This document shows, in pieces, positions 62,901-64,000 of a stretch of 64,000 bases of DNA. A program made the position numbers and the translations under genes. The notes beneath the pieces were generated by a model. That model was not told the origin of the DNA, made no database searches, and saw only the letters and a program-made list of their open reading frames with translations. Every line of letters begins with the position of its first letter. Position 1 is the stretch's first letter. Source of the stretch: Planctomycetota bacterium (GTDB lineage Bacteria; Planctomycetota; PUPC01; JACPCR01); contig JACPCR010000051.1 of NCBI GenBank assembly GCA_016179685.1, positions 134,323-198,322 on the forward strand. The letters run 5' to 3'.

Positions 62901-63035
62901 AGCGCAGCCATCGACGGCGACTACCTCTGTGCCAACGAGTATTACAGCGGGTTGCACGTGATCGACGTGCCTACCGCCGCGGTCGTGCCACGGGGCCGCC
63001 TGGCCCTCCGCCTCTCCGGCGCCCACCCGCACTAA
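56967..63035 (+). CDS. Giant secreted HEAT-repeat/LVIVD-propeller protein (2022 residues)
   Basis: The signal peptide (PFLLSMLALLSAVTAAAAEE) is followed by HEAT-like repeats to about residue 610 (IRHAAAFRLSALATP, VRLAAADGLIKLG, VRQTAAESLARYG). From about 670 to the end come about 25 LVIVD-type repeats, e.g. VYDLSDAAGPRLA, LVDVSDPAAPRLFSWF, VLDISDPRKPRLAGR, VIDVSDPSAPHLLGRC and VLDLSDPARPKLIDHF. These form beta-propeller blades known from large surface proteins of bacteria and archaea. There is no C-terminal anchor. The protein is probably exported and binds partners. The gene is a single frame with no sign of frameshift. Confidence 0.9.
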   Translation: MKSTAQRSHPFLLSMLALLSAVTAAAAEEPVEALLVRARSGEPFDRAAAIAALGSSPSPESLKVLADILRSEPRAGLRLLALDALAARNDRSVLLENLPPLLQDANPSIRHAAAFRLSALATPADTAMLPALVAAIRDEDAQVRLAAADGLIKLGAAGSQALVPALESPDEALQAKALSALSKNPVPESAPALFTLARQGGSPTLRLAAHQALGRLECGMRLLALVHALKDDQPIRLWAAAAAADPWVQALTPEKIQKWIVSRPGNDAGLENLPKLLIPSPGSLLLSRALAEDSSPEVRQTAAESLARYGEQAQKALLSAALFEGEEMGVRLKTLASLGIAGQTYAVPFLRFLATFAQEKDIRKAAGQALDAVQKRLPQSATGVTPTMPSLPSSLSREEVQRSSGDPDDRVKLLAVQAAPSAAHTPGDREALFKLVLKIVEDGHRRAAETSLFPDAGRILFQRAAKRSAQRLLEDAAREERESARGDAGPAAGQSNDKLFRMGLKACDPELRLSAFWSMSHRPFADLWPTLAGILRNPEEDAHLRAAAARRIRLEAEALERSNREFSHDGSSSARDASGGPGETVLLPDPVMALLLRLLEDAEDEVRYQARGALRALSGQDYRFDRQRWKAWAESRRNGGSREVVLHPVSGSWGQEIVFEPMGRALLSFGRPADVAVRGDWAYVAEGEGGVGVYDLSDAAGPRLADRYVTFVPGHLTEAHSWARNANGVCSQIVLEGDRAYLIAQHSGFAVGGVELTALDISQPGRLRYAGGFPTTHGSAMHARIAARGNLVFSAQGASIVLYDFTEAARAMPVGSFQAGAEVAALAAAQPAFVLFGEGGNGLRALDVSDPAKPQARGHYTPAGKVAALLVQGDRVAAGTEKNGLHLLKLLADGGLEAQGVLPLDAPIVSIAGEGSVLYLSTPAGVRAVDVSSRDAPRRIEPALEALRGVRLASWRDRAVAADPFTGLARLSWLEKGWEHLPGSGPPAEARDLEIRAGYAVVAAGEAGLLLYDLRQLAEPRLVQRVPIPGQAWRVTLQGDTAFVAAGAGGLAAVNVADPAQPGPPVSIPVQVLIGKEGGEVRDVFIEGGKAYLAVDRAGLVVADLTDPARPRPLGQLVFDDERATPRAIDVRQGLAAVACGRAGLYLVDVSDPAAPRLFSWFWDEDGHRRMSTWDARIEGQRVFLADADRGLLVLDISDPRKPRLAGRTGAGNAHQVACRGPLALIADGGYGLRAIDASDPASPRRAGSFHHERARFQAARFLDDDTLAAAGTWEVRTFHIAQRGLPLRTAFSLSADGSPTPILSRKGKSLPPEDVPTRYGIDFTLLDAGQDICGEGYPDRSDPGHRLRPVFQDLSDAAGWPRTRVASGSVAVDPRLGRIKFPDGDNDPCRFMGWTPLPMGICHTVRLSGDHVFLSDEEGWNIALWDISGDPLKPVRRGLCCTGGFCIGALWVQGNLAIGGNNMGRFTLFDVSEPDRPVPVGWFPGNARCVVASGHYAFDISGQLVAWDISDPRKPRKAAEVTDGSLALSMTGSHANPQVLATDRHLIGAGGKGLRVIDLADMPHLKLLADHPIPATCLALDGSRLYAGDGGTVRVYDFSDPQRPLLLGRCVLPEHFKCLAVDGNTLYAGYYALQVIDVSDPSAPHLLGRCPQVNFYTGNTEQNAVYSIVARGRAVYAAQPGWGLAVYDVSDRANPRPVRGDTLQTLAMGGDYTGITVRGNRAFSANNWSGVRVVDISDPARPRFEFSTKYHDSGASLGVAANDEIFIYHSATTGNMVFDYRDPRDIREVGRPQPQPQPPAGWGNAGSRHFCLRGNYAYGGGVILDLTCPSRPEEIATFPSASAGALSGDCFYTWGTVVDVRQPYNPRVLAGTPALHGGGWYGRGFYASRGIACSTNRAGLLITDVSDPARPRLLACLSLPHLTCDVWMQGHLAYVATYYGGGDVLDLSDPARPKLIDHFEFGPFWDFGGWDNLVCYQSAAIDGDYLCANEYYSGLHVIDVPTAAVVPRGRLALRLSGAHPH

Positions 63036-63052
63036 AGCATCGACCCATGAAT

Positions 63053-63099
63053 GAAATCCGCTGCGCCCTTCGGGCTCGCGGATTTCAGAGCCAGGGCTG
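63053..63099. repeat. Dispersed palindrome, copy 2
   Basis: GAAATCCGC (63053-63061) and GCGGATTTC (63078-63086), followed by AGAGCCAGGG, match the reverse complement of 16646-16693 with few differences. It begins 17 nt after the stop of the giant gene. Confidence 0.7.
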
Positions 63100-63132
63100 C
63101 TCCGACTTCGCCGGCCCAACGTCCAGTGTCAG

Positions 63133-63331
63133 CTCAATAAGTTCGGGGAAGACGATCAGGTCAAGTCCATGAAGCATGAATTCCGTAGCGGAATGCGTCA
63201 ACGTTGCGTCCGAGCGATGAGATTTTGGGGCCCCGACGAAGCGCTGACGCGCTTCGCTACAAAAATCCGCGAAGCGTTGAATCATCATCGGTTACGAAAT
63301 CGGGCGGGGCCGTCTCCCCGAACTTATTGAG
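63133..63331. mobile_element. Possible miniature inverted-repeat element (199 bp)
   Basis: CTCAATAAGTTCGGGGA at 63133-63149 is repeated inverted at 63315-63331. The match extends inward for about 5 bases with a 1-nt gap. The interior carries a small hairpin CGAAGCGC/GCGCTTCG (63237-63256) and no ORF of note. No clear target-site duplication was seen, so a mobile origin is only suggested. Confidence 0.4.
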
Positions 63332-63378
63332 AAGTTACGACATCCAGGTGGCGCCAGATATGTCGCAAACAGTTAGAT

Positions 63379-63418
63379 GGAAACCCCTCCCGCAAAGGTC
63401 CCTGCGGGAGGGGTTTCC
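63379..63418. terminator. 16-bp perfect hairpin, possible bidirectional terminator
   Basis: GGAAACCCCTCCCGCA (63379-63394) and its exact complement (63403-63418) flank an 8-nt loop. It stands between convergent genes; the GTTTCC end gives only a short T-tract. It also belongs to the CCCCTCCC hairpin family (16588, 54819), so a repeat is equally likely. Confidence 0.4.
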
Positions 63419-63420
63419 TG

Positions 63421-63467
63421 TAGTAATCGGGCACGGAGTGCGCCAACACTTCCGCGCCCAGTCGCTA
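63421..63467 (-). repeat. Gene-end hairpin, copy I
   Basis: On the minus strand it starts with the stop TAG of the oxidoreductase gene (63467-63465) and ends CTA. The stem (GGGC...GCCC, CGG, AGTG/CACT) is imperfect. The apex reads AAGTGTTGGCGCACT, close to the GTGGGCGC core variant of copy G. Confidence 0.65.
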
Positions 63468-64000
63468 ACCCAGCCGCGATCGCACGGGCACGGACCGGTC
63501 ATCCTTCGAAGAAGCGAGGCCCGCGAGGAGGATTTCGGTCACGTGCCGGGCCGTACGGGCGTTCGAGAGGAGGGGCTGAACCTCTCGGCGGATACAGTCG
63601 ATGAAATGCTGGTGGGCCGTGACGGCTGGGTAGCCCGCGGCGTCCACGGCGAGCGGCGTCGGGGGAACGTCCTCGCGGGTGGAGGAGCCCGGATTCCAGC
63701 GGGTCGCCCCAGCGCCCTGCGTCCCGGGCATGGTCAGCTTGCCGGCCGTGCCGTGCGCCCGAAATTCGAAGGTCCGCGCGGGATCACACCAGCCGGTCTC
63801 CGCGGTGGCGAGGCCTCCGCCTTCCATCTCCAGGATCAGCGTGGCGGTATCCTCGAGGTCGGTCGGTTTGGCGACGGTCCGGACGAGGCCGCAGACGCGG
63901 ACGGCGCTGCCGAGGACAGCGACGAGGAGGGAGACGGCGTAGACGCCCATATCGAAGAGGGCGCCGACGGAGGCCCGGCGGGCGTCGAAAAACCAGAGGT
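63465..64000 (-). CDS. Gfo/Idh/MocA-family oxidoreductase, C-terminal part
   Basis: The frame is open to the right edge; the N-terminal Rossmann domain lies outside. The visible part has WFFDARRASVGALFDMGVYA, the usual substrate-domain stretch (GxLxDxGVY) of this family, and ATLILEMEGGGLATAETGW. It ends with the typical TAHQHFIDCIRREVQPLLSN, then ARHVTEILLAG. Its substrate is unknown. The stop TAG overlaps hairpin I. It is the second oxidoreductase of this type in the window; the other is complete at 50847-51956. Confidence 0.85.
   Translation of the reverse strand, partial: LWFFDARRASVGALFDMGVYAVSLLVAVLGSAVRVCGLVRTVAKPTDLEDTATLILEMEGGGLATAETGWCDPARTFEFRAHGTAGKLTMPGTQGAGATRWNPGSSTREDVPPTPLAVDAAGYPAVTAHQHFIDCIRREVQPLLSNARTARHVTEILLAGLASSKDDRSVPVRSRLG

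Larger units (their letters stand above)
63036..63464. other. Convergent gene-end spacer packed with palindromes
   Basis: 429 bases between two convergent genes. Four structured segments are listed separately: 63053-63099, 63133-63331, 63379-63418 and 63421-63467. No gene is supported. The concentration of palindromes at a convergent junction is consistent with transcript-end or repeat-insertion roles. Confidence 0.6.

Noticed and set aside
7488..63467. Assignment of the hairpins to REP elements served by a RAYT transposase
   Set aside because: GTAG next to some hairpins is suggestive, but no Y1 transposase is present in the window and the stem variability is unlike standard REPs; kept only as a hypothesis.

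Overview
The window is about 64 kb of GC-rich bacterial DNA. Gene content points to a Gram-negative member of the Planctomycetota/PVC group or a similar deep lineage, most likely an environmental assembly. It has a lipid A kinase (LpxK), a zinc-ribbon Ser/Thr protein kinase, a MoxR/DUF58 operon, several very large secreted TPR, HEAT, LVIVD and discoidin-like proteins, beta-helix proteins and Gfo/Idh/MocA oxidoreductases. No rRNA, tRNA, CRISPR array, transposase, integrase or phage gene was found. The phylum is an inference from family content; no marker gene is present.

Layout. Bases 1-9035 (+) are the end of a long operon: toroid-cyclase-like protein, HEAT protein, DUF4175-like membrane protein, secreted protein, MoxR ATPase, TPR/beta-propeller protein, lipoprotein, DUF58 protein. 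Bases 9304-16377 (-) hold a giant FtsX-type permease fused to a degenerate M28 peptidase domain, followed by an OPT-like transporter. Bases 16932-18221 (+) carry a TPR protein and a membrane-anchored HEAT protein. Bases 18407-24525 (-) run nrdR, an nrdD homologue, lpxK and a PMT-type glycosyltransferase. Bases 24702-26999 (+) encode a DUF255 thioredoxin-like protein. Bases 27000-29960 look like gene-cassette territory: two ORFs separated by attC-like palindromes. Bases 29961-36242 (+) carry a PQQ-propeller protein, an SH3/TPR-like secreted protein and a histidine kinase/response regulator pair. Bases 36417-50629 (+) carry an STN-domain secreted protein, a Ser/Thr kinase and a 2962-residue secreted protein. 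Bases 50847-64000 hold two Gfo/Idh/MocA genes, two beta-helix proteins and a 2022-residue HEAT/LVIVD protein.

The most striking signal between the genes is a family of near-perfect hairpins (at least nine copies). They share an apex close to AAGTGYGGGYGCACTT but have stems that differ from copy to copy while staying self-complementary. Most begin at or just after a stop codon, and one supplies the last codons of its host gene. Other short palindrome families are also scattered through the spacers. Two enzymes look catalytically degenerate: the M28 domain of the permease fusion and the NrdD homologue. Many reading frames opposite the large genes are GC-driven shadows and were left out.
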